A stretch of DNA of 64,000 nt, taken from NCBI GenBank assembly GCA_023898705.1, contig CP060235.1, positions 372,001-436,000 of the forward strand, read 5' to 3'. The notes below the pieces were generated by a model. It did no database searches. It saw nothing but the letters and a program-made list of their open reading frames with translations, and was not told the DNA's origin. Source of the stretch: Alphaproteobacteria bacterium. Lineage in GTDB: Bacteria > Pseudomonadota > Alphaproteobacteria > CAJXXZ01 > 1604HC. Each line of letters opens with the position of its first letter. Position 1 is the stretch's first letter. Below are positions 43,756 to 52,732 of this stretch, piece after piece. The position numbers and the translations under genes are program-made.

Positions 43756-45158
43756 ATTTCATCCTTACCAAATATAAACTTAAGCAATGTGCCTCTCATA
43801 TGTTTTAGCTTAAAGTGACTTTTAAAAGCTCTTCCCAGAGCATCCAAAGTAGAACAACATGCATTAACAACATTATTCTCTTGTAGTTGTAAATCGTCTA
43901 TCGAAACTTTTCTTTGGCTAGGTAAATCGACACTGTTGAAAAATAGTGTTTTCTTAGATTCTAGAGCTCTCTCATTGTTTTCAAGTGTAGCTAGTCTAAA
44001 CGTAAACTCTTTTTTTGCACCTTCGCAGCTTAAAAAGGTTTCTTTTCCAGCTAAAATAGCTTTTCTTACTTCCTCTAATAATTTAAATCTAGCTGCATTT
44101 CTTGCATAGGTACCTTCTGCCAGCTGGGTTATACTGTTTAGGCCAATGCTATGTCTGATACCCAAGTATGTTTCACCTGACCATTTTGCCCCTGCAGTAG
44201 CTCTTGTGTATGCTGTTGATTCTCTCCTAAAATATAGTCCCAAAGTGACTGAAGGTGCTAAGTTAGTTATTGTAGCAAATGTTCTAGCTATATCTGCAGT
44301 TTTGCTACTTTTTGCCTTTTGTAATAAATGTGATCCAGATAATATTTCTAACTTGGTTTGCTCCCACGACTTCGTCGGTTTTATTTTACCTATGCTTGTT
44401 GGAACATGAGCATCTAAGGACAATGATTCTAGTTTTTCCCTTAATATATTTTCTTTTTGTTGTTCTACATATAATTCCATTTTACTAGAAGCTAAATCAG
44501 CTTCAGCAGAATACAGGTCTGAGTTGTTCATAGAACCTGCCTCTATTCTTGCCTTAACTTGATTCAATGAATGTAATTTCGATTTGGTTATTCTTTCTCT
44601 AAGTTTTACCTTTTTATTACTAATTATGTAATCGATTAGCACTTCTAGTATTTCTTCAAGACAAAATTTAGATAGGCTCTCCTTCAATTCGTGTTTTTGC
44701 TCTTTTATTCTACTCGATGCCTCAGTCATTTCAGATATTTTGTTTAGATTGAACTCTGCCAAATTGGCATCCACGTAACTATTATAAGAGGTCTTACCAG
44801 TATTGGATTGCTTTTCACCATCAAACACCACTTTACCAATACGTATATCAGATGTAATTTTAGGATTTACCACCATCATTTTAATAACGTTACTTATCAA
44901 TGCATTATTGAACTTTTCTTGAAGCAATTTTTTAAATTGACTAGAACTTGCTGCAGCTTTAACAAATGATTTGAGCTGACTGAAATCACCAGTTAAAATA
45001 CTATTTAACTCAGGATTCTTAATAGATTTGTTTTCTACATTTTTATTGTTTTTTAACTTTATGTGGTCATCATTTTGAACATTTTGTTGTTTGCTGCGAA
45101 CTTCAGGTACAAATGCGCAAATTGAGAATATATATAGAAAAAATTTGTTAATATGCAT
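43752..45158 (-). CDS. TolC-like outer-membrane efflux protein
   Basis: Predicted outer-membrane channel for type I secretion or drug efflux. A signal peptide (MHINKFFLYIFSICAFVPEVRS) is followed by two repeats with long helices. In the first, QVKARIEAGSMNNSDLYSAEADLASSK is the typical OEP helix (V--R---G-----D---AE--L). Near residues 300-345, LGLYFRRESTAYTRATAGAKWSG fits the barrel strands of the second repeat. At 468 aa it is in the TolC range. Its export partners (membrane fusion protein, ABC transporter) are not in the window. Its stop overlaps pepA. Confidence 0.78.
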   Translation of the reverse strand: MHINKFFLYIFSICAFVPEVRSKQQNVQNDDHIKLKNNKNVENKSIKNPELNSILTGDFSQLKSFVKAAASSSQFKKLLQEKFNNALISNVIKMMVVNPKITSDIRIGKVVFDGEKQSNTGKTSYNSYVDANLAEFNLNKISEMTEASSRIKEQKHELKESLSKFCLEEILEVLIDYIISNKKVKLRERITKSKLHSLNQVKARIEAGSMNNSDLYSAEADLASSKMELYVEQQKENILREKLESLSLDAHVPTSIGKIKPTKSWEQTKLEILSGSHLLQKAKSSKTADIARTFATITNLAPSVTLGLYFRRESTAYTRATAGAKWSGETYLGIRHSIGLNSITQLAEGTYARNAARFKLLEEVRKAILAGKETFLSCEGAKKEFTFRLATLENNERALESKKTLFFNSVDLPSQRKVSIDDLQLQENNVVNACCSTLDALGRAFKSHFKLKHMRGTLLKFIFGKDEI

Positions 45159-45190
45159 GAAAAAAATCTATCATATTACAAAATTTTTAT

Positions 45191-46891
45191 CTACCATAAT
45201 TTTTTCGTTAAAAGAGCTATAGCTCCAATGATTAAAATTACTAATGTTTCCCCAATAGTATCCATAAATCTGTAAAACACTACAATATCGTTTACATTGG
45301 TTTGTTGTTTATAAATGAGAAAAGTAGCTGGTTTAGAATATAGGCTAAATATTGATAAAGCTAAGAAGAAAGATATTAATAATCTTGCTAAATTAAATTT
45401 TTGCATATGTATGCTTTTACCTGATTTAATAATTAAATAAGTTGTTAAAAAATCAGCTATTATATTTGTTACAGTTATGTCAACTCCACCAAATTTAATA
45501 TAGTTTAATGTGATAGAGAGGCTTATTGCTGAAATTGTAATTAATTTATGCGCTGTATCTTTTTGAAAAATAGATACGAACCCGACCATTATTAATAATA
45601 GAGTTACGAAGTCGTACGAATTATTTATGTAATAATGTGTATAATTAGATTGGATTATATTTTTCAAACCTATAAAAATAATTGTGCTAATGATGAAGTA
45701 AGTATAGAATTTTTCATTTTTAGGAATCCTACACTTTGTTATAAGCGAATATATTGCTGAGGTGATATTAAGATTTTTCAATTTTATGTTGAAAAAATGT
45801 ATTAAATGAAAATTTAGGAATGCGAGTATTAGGCTGATTATAAATTTGAGTAAGTATAAATGTTTAGATGGATAAATAAATATAATGGATAATAAAAACA
45901 GAAGGTCATTTTTATTGAATTGAACGATAGGCCTCATACAACGTAGTTTATAAAAAGTTACTATCGATATCGATTTTAATGATAAATTAATGAATAAATT
46001 GGTGTTCGAATATATACTACTGAAGAAAAACAAAGGTAAACCACACATTGGTATTATGCATAATAGTACACTCATAAAAATGATCACAGGTAGTTTTATT
46101 TCTTTATTTAGTTCGTAGGTATTATATTTTTTGTACAAATAATCACACAGCATAAACATAATTGACTTATAAACACAGTGGCATGCAACAATAGCAAACA
46201 AATTTGTTTGAGTTGTGAGTGCAGTATTTAAGCATAATGAACAGTGTGCTTGTGAACTGACGGCAATTAAGTTTTTTAAATTATTTGTACGTATTACTAA
46301 TAAGGATAATAGAGCTGTTACTATGGTAGAGAAGTTTATGCAATAGTGTAAGACATGACTATTAATTTGTGTACGTAATAATTTTAGTAAAATAAATAAT
46401 CCCATTTGTACGATAGTAGCCGAATGTAAGTATGCACTTACAAGTGAGGAGGAATTTTTGGTCCAATTTAACCAAGTGAAAGGAAATTGAGATGATTTAC
46501 TTAAAACAGCAATAGAACACAGAATTGATAAAATAGTCACTTCATTGTATGAAAATGAAACGTTTGGAATTTCTGACCATAAGCTACATTTGGTTGTTAA
46601 TATAAAGCATGCATAAGCTAAGCATAAACCTCCTATGACATTGTTGACTAATATCAACTTATTTTGATTAGTGTTTTTTGAGTTTGCTAGAAGGAAGTAT
46701 GACATCCATGTTGTTAATTCCCATAACGTGAGTGACAAAAGTATGTTGTTTGATATAAAAAACAAATATGATATTAAACCAAAAATTATGAATAATGATG
46801 TAGAAAATTGTTTATCCGATGTGCAAATTTTTCTCGTTAAAACTGGAATGCCCAATAACGTTAAAAGCGAGAATTTACTAAATAAAAACAC
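45191..46891 (-). CDS. MrpA-like antiporter subunit (NuoL/M/N family), lone
   Basis: Polytopic membrane protein of 566 aa with about 15 helices. KSSQFPFTWLNWTKNSSSLVS and AYLHSATIVQMG form the conserved proton-channel signature shared by NuoL and MrpA (K-AQ-PFH-WLP-AM-APTPVSAYLHSATMV). The C-terminal NVNDIVVFYRFMDTIGETLVI resembles the end of MrpA (NVVNVILVDFR--DT-GE), favouring MrpA over NuoL. The start is GTG at 46891, because an in-frame TAA lies just upstream. No mrpB-G or nuo gene is adjacent, so either the rest of the complex is elsewhere or this works alone. It is shorter than usual MrpA (about 770-800 aa). Confidence 0.75.
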   Translation of the reverse strand: MFLFSKFSLLTLLGIPVLTRKICTSDKQFSTSLFIIFGLISYLFFISNNILLSLTLWELTTWMSYFLLANSKNTNQNKLILVNNVIGGLCLAYACFILTTKCSLWSEIPNVSFSYNEVTILSILCSIAVLSKSSQFPFTWLNWTKNSSSLVSAYLHSATIVQMGLFILLKLLRTQINSHVLHYCINFSTIVTALLSLLVIRTNNLKNLIAVSSQAHCSLCLNTALTTQTNLFAIVACHCVYKSIMFMLCDYLYKKYNTYELNKEIKLPVIIFMSVLLCIIPMCGLPLFFFSSIYSNTNLFINLSLKSISIVTFYKLRCMRPIVQFNKNDLLFLLSIIFIYPSKHLYLLKFIISLILAFLNFHLIHFFNIKLKNLNITSAIYSLITKCRIPKNEKFYTYFIISTIIFIGLKNIIQSNYTHYYINNSYDFVTLLLIMVGFVSIFQKDTAHKLITISAISLSITLNYIKFGGVDITVTNIIADFLTTYLIIKSGKSIHMQKFNLARLLISFFLALSIFSLYSKPATFLIYKQQTNVNDIVVFYRFMDTIGETLVILIIGAIALLTKKLW

Positions 46892-46922
46892 AATCCATTA
46901 TAATAGCAAGAAAAACTAAATC

Positions 46923-48092
46923 TCAATAATCAGTTTCATCTACGCCATTTTGTGCGTAACAAAGTGTGAATAATAATGACAAAAACAACGGTATGATCAA
47001 CATTGATATTGAATAATCTAAAAATAACGTCAACAAGGAAGCTAAAAACATACTCAAATTATAAATTAATGTGGACAACGCTAAAGAAGAATTTCGTAAT
47101 AAATTTTTCAATCCGAGTTGAAAATAAAAGGCTATACTAACTTGAGTCGTAAGCATTAAAAGGATTACGCCAAATATATGCATTAATGATAAAATTAAGG
47201 ATACTGACCAAGCTACTATAAATAATTTCTGTAATAGCTGTAGATCTATAGGTCTATCTTGACGTTTATCCATGAATTTTCCTGCTAAAGTGACAAATAA
47301 AATAGATAATGCAAGTACAATTGTTTTATATTTAAATATATAATATAAATTTTTATATCCATGATTCCTAAAGAAAGTAGGAAAATAAATGTATGAGACT
47401 ATTAAAAAGCAAGGAAATAACAAAATTTTTGTATTTTGTACGATCTTTTCAACATTGTTAAATAAGTGAGACGTATTTAAATGGTAAGTACTGAGATCAA
47501 GCTGTTCACTGACATTACTAATTCTAATTCTGCAAAGAGTTAATCCGATCAATCCAGAAACAAGAAATGGAATTCTCCAAGCAAAAGATAAAATCTGAGC
47601 TTCTGAAAAAACACGTAATAGTAGAAGAGCGCATACATTTGCTAATACCCCACCAGTAGTACTACTAGCAATTACTGTTCCAATTTTTGAATGAGAATCT
47701 TCTTGTTTAGCTTGTATAGTAATAGCTGTTGGAAACTCAATAGAATAAGACAAGCTCTGAATAAATCTAAGAATTATAAATGAAACAGTTGCTAATAAAC
47801 CAACAGAATGATAACAAGGCAGTAAGCTTATTAGTAGAGTTGAAACAGCCATAGTAAAGATACAATATTGCATTATCTTACCTAGATCTCTTTTTATCAT
47901 AGACAGCATCAGTACTCCAACAAACCTAGCTCCATACCCTACAGAAAAGATATAAAAATAAGACATCATATTACCAGGAAAAAAAATCTTAGATATAAAA
48001 AATGATAGTTCCATGAATAGTACGTAATCAAAATATTCTAAAACTGTGCCAAAAATTAAAAAAAAATTAGTTTTTGAAAGTGCTTTTTGCAT
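46923..48092 (-). CDS. MFS transporter, ProP-like metabolite:H+ symporter type
   Basis: A 389-aa membrane protein with about 12 helices. FLIFGTVLEYFDYVLFMELS near the start matches the first helix of the metabolite:proton symporter group (G---E-YDF-LY). WRIPFLVSGLIGL after helix 6 is another mark of that group, which imports compatible solutes and dicarboxylates. Its substrate is unknown; uptake of a host metabolite is plausible. The ATG lies 18 bases downstream of the 3' end of tRNA-Lys on the same strand, suggesting a joint transcript. Confidence 0.82.
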   Translation of the reverse strand: MQKALSKTNFFLIFGTVLEYFDYVLFMELSFFISKIFFPGNMMSYFYIFSVGYGARFVGVLMLSMIKRDLGKIMQYCIFTMAVSTLLISLLPCYHSVGLLATVSFIILRFIQSLSYSIEFPTAITIQAKQEDSHSKIGTVIASSTTGGVLANVCALLLLRVFSEAQILSFAWRIPFLVSGLIGLTLCRIRISNVSEQLDLSTYHLNTSHLFNNVEKIVQNTKILLFPCFLIVSYIYFPTFFRNHGYKNLYYIFKYKTIVLALSILFVTLAGKFMDKRQDRPIDLQLLQKLFIVAWSVSLILSLMHIFGVILLMLTTQVSIAFYFQLGLKNLLRNSSLALSTLIYNLSMFLASLLTLFLDYSISMLIIPLFLSLLFTLCYAQNGVDETDY

Positions 48093-48110
48093 ACGCTTCG
48101 TACCCTCTCC

Positions 48111-48183
48111 TAGGCGCTATAGGATTCGAACCTATGACCCACTGATTAAGAGTCAGATGCTCTACCGACTGAGCTAAGCGCCC
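48111..48183 (-). tRNA. tRNA-Lys (CTT)
   Basis: Minus-strand cloverleaf of 73 bases. Acceptor GGGCGCT pairs with AGCGCCT (first pair G-U), the anticodon loop is CTCTTAA (anticodon CTT), the T arm contains GGTTCGAATCC and the discriminator is A. CCA is not encoded. Confidence 0.95.
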
Positions 48184-48313
48184 CTAATCAGTAAACTACC
48201 ATAAAAATCATTTAATTTGAAGAAATAAAAATAAAATTTTGAAAAATGAATTGATATTGATTTAATAAATTTGTATGCTTGCATATTTTAACTTGTTTGT
48301 TAGAATAAGATTC

Positions 48314-49009
48314 ATGAAAAAAATATTATTGTTAAGTTTAGGTTTGGTTAGTTTTATTGCTGGTGAATCCAATATAAAGCTGCATTTAGCTACCGTGACA
48401 AATTCTAACGTGAAGTTAGGAGATGTTGTATTCAAATCAGATGGTGAGGTGGACAAGGATGAAAATAATCATGCGAAAGCGTTTTTAGATAAAGCTGATT
48501 ATTCTGATGCTGGTTGTTCAGGAGGGCTTGGGCTGTCGTTAGTTAAATTGAATAAGACCTTTGGAGTTGAGTTGGGTGCCTTGTTTCTATCCTCTTTTAC
48601 AAGTCCAAAAACTAAGAAAAGCGTGGCAATAGATGGTAAAGATATCAAAGCGGTTGCCTTTATATCTAAAAGGGTTAGTGCTGGTTTGATAGCTAGGAAG
48701 TACATCTCTCGTCATTCTTATGCGTATGTGTCTCCTTTTGTAGTGTGGGATTTTTTTGGTGTAAAGATATCAGCTAGTGGTGAAAAGGGTGATATTAAAG
48801 GAATCGCTCATTGCAAGTATGGTGTAGGTAGCAAATTAGGAATCAGTTTGTTTAGTGGTGAGAGATTTTCTTTTTTTGTTGAAGGGGTTTATGCATTTCT
48901 AACCCACACTAAAGGAAAAGTAACACTTTCTAACAAATCTGGGGTTGAGATCTCCGTAAAGAGCATACATTCTTTTGGGGCTAATATAGGTGTTGCTATA
49001 AAAGTCTGA
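48314..49009 (+). CDS. Outer-membrane beta-barrel protein, unknown function
   Basis: A 231-aa protein with signal peptide MKKILLLSLGLVSFIAGES and regular beta-barrel strands (GVELGALFLSSFT, SYAYVSPFVVWDFFGVKIS, RFSFFVEGVYAFLTH, FGANIGVAIKV). The frame is open 13 codons upstream of the ATG at 48314, but only that ATG begins a signal peptide. No strong ribosome-binding site is seen. Its overall plan resembles the barrel at 41349-42050, though I see no close sequence match. It is divergent from tRNA-Lys. Confidence 0.75.
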   Translation: MKKILLLSLGLVSFIAGESNIKLHLATVTNSNVKLGDVVFKSDGEVDKDENNHAKAFLDKADYSDAGCSGGLGLSLVKLNKTFGVELGALFLSSFTSPKTKKSVAIDGKDIKAVAFISKRVSAGLIARKYISRHSYAYVSPFVVWDFFGVKISASGEKGDIKGIAHCKYGVGSKLGISLFSGERFSFFVEGVYAFLTHTKGKVTLSNKSGVEISVKSIHSFGANIGVAIKV

Positions 49010-49196
49010 TTCAATGCGTTTAGTTTGTTGTGACAATAGTTTCTAGCTTAGCTTCTATTTTTAATATTGATTCAGTGGTGTTCTATTTTTAATAGACTTT
49101 GATATTTTTGTTGGTTGTTTTTCCGATACAGTTTATACTAAATCACTTAACTTAACCTTTACATTAAGAATAAAAATTTTTACAATTAGGGCGTAC

Positions 49197-49268
49197 GAGT
49201 GTATAGCTCAGTGGTAGAGCGCTACGTTGACATCGTAGAGGTCGTAGGTTCAAACCCTATTGCACTCA
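49197..49268 (+). tRNA. tRNA-Val (GAC)
   Basis: A 72-base cloverleaf. Acceptor GAGTGTA pairs with TGCACTC (one G-U), the anticodon stem-loop is CTACG, TTGACAT, CGTAG, and the discriminator is A. CCA is not encoded. Its last 19 bases are antisense to the 3' end of the ppx gene. Confidence 0.96.
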
Positions 49269-50182
49269 TTTTCCAAACAAGTTTTATGTAAAAGTCCCTC
49301 TCTTAAACCTGTATTAGATATTATTGAGACGGATATGTTGCTTAGTTTGGCTAATAGTTTGTTAACGAATATGGCACTGCCCCTAGTGGACAAATCTTTT
49401 TGTGTTTTTCTCTCATTATTATTTATTTGTTCGGCAATATCAGATAAAATCTGTTTTACTTGAATGATAGGCAATATTTTCCCGTGTATCATTTTAATAT
49501 CAGCGTCTTTTACTGGATATAATGCATTTGCTATAGTACTTACAATTCCAGATTTTGCTATGATAAGAGGTATATCTTCTTGAATTACAGAGCATCTTTT
49601 GTAGAATTGGTGGACTATGGATTCAAAGTTGGTATCTAGAGCAGTTGAATCATTACCAGTGAACTTTAGTATTCCTATTGGCAATGAAATCCATTCCAGT
49701 AAACTTACATTATCCTTATCTTTTAAGCATAAAGCTAATTCGGTACTACATCCCCCCATATCTATTATATAAGCATACTTATAAGGCATGATATCTATAC
49801 ATCCCATGGATGATAAGTAAATTTCTTCATCTGCCTCAATTGCCCTAAAATGCAAACCAGTTTCTTTTTTGATCCTAGATATAAACGCATTTTTATTTTG
49901 TGCTAATCTGCAAGCTGCTGTCACAACACATTCCATTTTTTTTACATGATATTGTTCAGCTACTTGTACACACTTATTTAAAAATGCTACTGTTCTTCTG
50001 ATAGCGTCTTCTTGTATGAAGCCAGTTTTATACACCTTGTCTCCCAATCTAACTGAATTGGCTATTGATTTAACTATAGAAAAACCACAAGATTTCTTCT
50101 TATTTGGAAATCCTATAATCATTCTGCACAAATTTGATCCGAGATCTATGCAAGCTATTTTATTATTGTGCTTTATTGTCAT
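49250..50182 (-). CDS. Ppx/GppA family phosphatase
   Basis: Exopolyphosphatase or pppGpp phosphatase of the ASKHA fold. IACIDLGSNLCRMIIG at the start is the phosphate-1 loop (D-GSN--R), CVVTAACRLAQNKNAFISR and IEADEEIYLSSMG are conserved, and IIDMGGCSTELAL is the phosphate-2 loop. At 310 aa it corresponds to the catalytic two-domain core without the extra C-terminal domains of long Ppx. Which substrate dominates is not readable. The last six codons (after LLHKTCLE) overlap tRNA-Val on the other strand. Confidence 0.93.
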   Translation of the reverse strand: MTIKHNNKIACIDLGSNLCRMIIGFPNKKKSCGFSIVKSIANSVRLGDKVYKTGFIQEDAIRRTVAFLNKCVQVAEQYHVKKMECVVTAACRLAQNKNAFISRIKKETGLHFRAIEADEEIYLSSMGCIDIMPYKYAYIIDMGGCSTELALCLKDKDNVSLLEWISLPIGILKFTGNDSTALDTNFESIVHQFYKRCSVIQEDIPLIIAKSGIVSTIANALYPVKDADIKMIHGKILPIIQVKQILSDIAEQINNNERKTQKDLSTRGSAIFVNKLLAKLSNISVSIISNTGLREGLLHKTCLENECNRV

Positions 50183-50552
50183 CTAATAGAATCGTATCAT
50201 GCTTTTACTGAGGAATATATAGTGTTTTTATTATGCAACTTATCACCAGAATTGGACAAGATATAAGGAATTTAATAAATTTATAAATTGTTTTTCATTT
50301 GCTTAAGATAGAATTTTTACCACTTAGTTTTAAAATAAAATTGAAACGGTGGTAAATAAGATGATACTTGATTTTAATTTTTTCAAAAATTATAAGACTT
50401 TGATTACGATAGATTCTAACAAATATTTAGCTAAAAATAGGCCAAAGAGAAAAACGACTACAAATAAGCAACTTAATCTACAAAATAGTTAATAAAATTC
50501 AACTTGTACTTTAAACCTTTTATACATAGTACATGCGTGTTAATATGGACTA
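50183..50552. other. 370-base gap with one doubtful small frame
   Basis: Lies between the divergent starts of ppx and the first prepilin-like gene, so two promoters are expected. The only frame with a possible start is a 43-codon one at 50361-50492, listed separately. Otherwise AT-rich without visible structure. Confidence 0.5.
50361..50492 (+). CDS. Possible small basic protein (43 aa), doubtful
   Basis: An ATG at 50361 opens a 43-codon frame ending KNRPKRKTTTNKQLNLQNS. The C-terminal half is strongly basic, but it is not L34 or any other small ribosomal protein I know. Only a poor GGTGG lies upstream. It may be a chance frame. Confidence 0.2.
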   Translation: MILDFNFFKNYKTLITIDSNKYLAKNRPKRKTTTNKQLNLQNS

Positions 50553-51104
50553 ATGCTAAGAAAAGTTAAAGCATTTAGAAAAATTAAAGCATTTAGTTTG
50601 TTGGAAGTCAGTTTTATTTTGATCATTATAGGGCTCATCACTTTTGGAGGTTTAAAAGGTTGGGAACTTGTAGGTCGTGCGAATTATATGCGTGTCGCCA
50701 ATGATTTGAGACATTATGCGATTGCAGTACAAATTTACAAATCTCATTATGGATCTGCGCCATATTTAGATGATACTGGATCGTTGGTTAGCCAGGAAAT
50801 ATTTTGGAAAAAGTTAAAAGAAACGAACTTGGTAAATGTAGAAAATATTCCTCCTAAAACAATTTTAGGGGAGATAAGGCTGAAGTTAGAGAATGGAAGG
50901 TATGCCCTTGTCCTTGGTGTTTTTGAGAATGATGTTGTTACGCAGGGTGTTTCGGTCAATATTGCTAAGCAATTACAAAAATATGTGAGTGATTTAGATT
51001 TTGGATTTAGTAGTGTAGTTGGCAAAAGATGTGTTGACCATGATGGTAACTTTGTACAAGATTCTGGAAATGACAAGTGTTGTATTTTACACGTAAACAT
51101 ATAA
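50553..51104 (+). CDS. Type IV prepilin-like (pseudopilin) protein
   Basis: N-terminal KAFSLLEVSFILIIIGLI is the prepilin processing site and hydrophobic assembly helix; the peptidase site would be after Ala (KA-FSLLE), with Glu5 in place. The leader is 13 residues and contains a near repeat (KVKAFRKIKAF). The 183-aa body has a globular domain with cysteines near the C-terminus (GKRCVDHDGN, DKCCILHV). Such proteins build type II secretion or type IV pili fibres. No pilus ATPase, secretin or prepilin peptidase is in the window. The stop overlaps the frame of a second prepilin-like gene. Confidence 0.85.
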   Translation: MLRKVKAFRKIKAFSLLEVSFILIIIGLITFGGLKGWELVGRANYMRVANDLRHYAIAVQIYKSHYGSAPYLDDTGSLVSQEIFWKKLKETNLVNVENIPPKTILGEIRLKLENGRYALVLGVFENDVVTQGVSVNIAKQLQKYVSDLDFGFSSVVGKRCVDHDGNFVQDSGNDKCCILHVNI

Positions 51105-52216
51105 AGTTGGTATTTAAGTATATTGCTTACCTAATAAGGTTAGTACTTCAATTCACGGTCCGTATTGTAAATTGGTTGTATTATGTTCAAATTAGGGCAT
51201 TTTCTTTGTTAGAGGTTGCAATAGTAATGATTGTGCTTTCTACTATTTCTAGTTTTATGTTTAGTTCATTTAAGTTGTTGATGAATTATCAAAAAGCGAG
51301 AATTACCCTAAGTAGGGTTGAGAATATATATAACGCTTTAAGTTTATTTGTTTCAACTAATGGTTATTTACCTTTACCTTCTTCTACTGATAATTTCGGA
51401 TATACAAGTAATAGTGAACTAAAGGATGATTTGTTGATCAATCAAAGTAAGCAAAGCATCAGCTTATGTACGGGAATAGTGCCTTTTAAAACAATAGGTT
51501 TAACAGAACAAGATGTACAGGATGGTAATGGTCACTATTTTACTTATGTAGTTAATCCAAATTTATGTAAGAGAAGTGGTTATACTTATTTACCTCACAC
51601 AGAGTATAGAATTAAGTTTGATACTGATAATGAGACTGAGAACGTATGCGGTTTCTGTACTTCTAGGTTTTACTGCAATCTGATTAGTATTAAACAATTA
51701 ACTAGAAATGCCATCTCTAATCTGTCACATGTGGTTAATAAAAGTAGATCGGTAAATTCTGTAGTAAATTACAGATCACCTATCTCCGATTTATGTTGTT
51801 GGATAAATCAGTTTGCCATTATAGATGGAAATGATGATGTTAGTTCATATGTAAAAAATTTTTATTATTATATTGATTTTTTCTCTAAGAAGGGGTTGAA
51901 CATAGTGCGTAATGATTCCGATTGTATGGAACCAAGACATGAAGCTCATAAAGTGTGTGATTCTATTGCGATCGTACTAGTGAGCCATGGTGATAATGGA
52001 GGCTATTTCTTAAGGGATGGGAGTAGGGCAAATGTGAAATGTAGAAGCATGCAGAAAAGAGAAAATGCTTCAGCTTCTTTGAAGTTTTATTTGACTGGGT
52101 GTAAAGCAGAGGGATTTGATGACAAAGTGTTTTATATTTCTAAATTTCAGTTTGCTAAAAAATATATGAATTTGATCTGTGAATCTCATATTCTATTCCT
52201 TCAATTGAGCGCTTAG
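51077..52216 (+). CDS. Second prepilin-like protein with large cysteine-rich domain
   Basis: RAFSLLEVAIVMIVLSTISS is again a prepilin site with Ala at -1 and Glu at +5. The following 330 residues form a large, cysteine-rich globular domain (VCGFCTSRFYC, DLCCWINQF), reminiscent of minor pseudopilins. No ATG precedes the prepilin motif: candidate starts are GTG 51077 (overlapping the previous gene by 28 bases), TTG 51107 and TTG 51173. The last would give a short, typical leader; the first has GGAAA upstream. I list the longest form. The gene is 14 bases from tadA. Confidence 0.75.
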   Translation: MLYFTRKHIKLVFKYIAYLIRLVLQFTVRIVNWLYYVQIRAFSLLEVAIVMIVLSTISSFMFSSFKLLMNYQKARITLSRVENIYNALSLFVSTNGYLPLPSSTDNFGYTSNSELKDDLLINQSKQSISLCTGIVPFKTIGLTEQDVQDGNGHYFTYVVNPNLCKRSGYTYLPHTEYRIKFDTDNETENVCGFCTSRFYCNLISIKQLTRNAISNLSHVVNKSRSVNSVVNYRSPISDLCCWINQFAIIDGNDDVSSYVKNFYYYIDFFSKKGLNIVRNDSDCMEPRHEAHKVCDSIAIVLVSHGDNGGYFLRDGSRANVKCRSMQKRENASASLKFYLTGCKAEGFDDKVFYISKFQFAKKYMNLICESHILFLQLSA

Positions 52217-52230
52217 GTTTAGTAGGTGTT

Positions 52231-52641
52231 ATGATGATGTATAAAAAATTTATGCTTAGGGCTATTGAAATCTCATTAAATGATCAAAATGAAGTGCCTG
52301 TTGGTTGTATTGTGGTACATGATGGACGGATTATCAGCGAAGCGAGCAATAGGGTGGAGAAGTACAATAACTCATTGCTTCATGCTGAAATGATTGCAAT
52401 TTATCAAGCTACCAGGAAATTAAATTCTAAATTTTTAACTGATTGTATTATGTTTTGTACGATGGAACCTTGCGACATGTGTAAAGCTGCGATCAGATTG
52501 TCTAGAATAAAGGAAGTAATATTTGGGGTATATCAAAATGATTTGATTAAAAGTAAATGTACTTTTATTGGTGGGATTTGTGAAGAAAAATGCAAAGCCA
52601 ATATTAATCAATTTTTTTTGATGAGACGTAATAAAATATAG
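52231..52641 (+). CDS. tadA: tRNA-specific adenosine deaminase TadA
   Basis: Converts A34 to inosine in tRNA-Arg(ACG), which is encoded at 62827-62900. Zinc-site motifs are complete: H51-A-E53 and P80-C81-D-M-C84. VPVGCIVV before them is also typical. The 136-aa length is a little short. Three ATG codons stand in tandem at the start (52231, 52234, 52237); the exact one is uncertain. Confidence 0.94.
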   Translation: MMMYKKFMLRAIEISLNDQNEVPVGCIVVHDGRIISEASNRVEKYNNSLLHAEMIAIYQATRKLNSKFLTDCIMFCTMEPCDMCKAAIRLSRIKEVIFGVYQNDLIKSKCTFIGGICEEKCKANINQFFLMRRNKI

Positions 52642-52732
52642 TAATAAATTTATATAACTGTACTACATTTTATAATATATTTTGACGAAAACTTAAGTAT
52701 ATTAGTGTTGAATTAATATAAAGAGAGGTTAC

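Noticed and set aside
45191..46891. NuoL of respiratory complex I
   Set aside because: The C-terminal NVND...DTIGE segment fits MrpA better, and no other nuo gene is present.
49260..49463. Plus-strand open frame starting inside tRNA-Val
   Set aside because: It is antisense to the well-conserved Ppx/GppA gene and starts within a tRNA.
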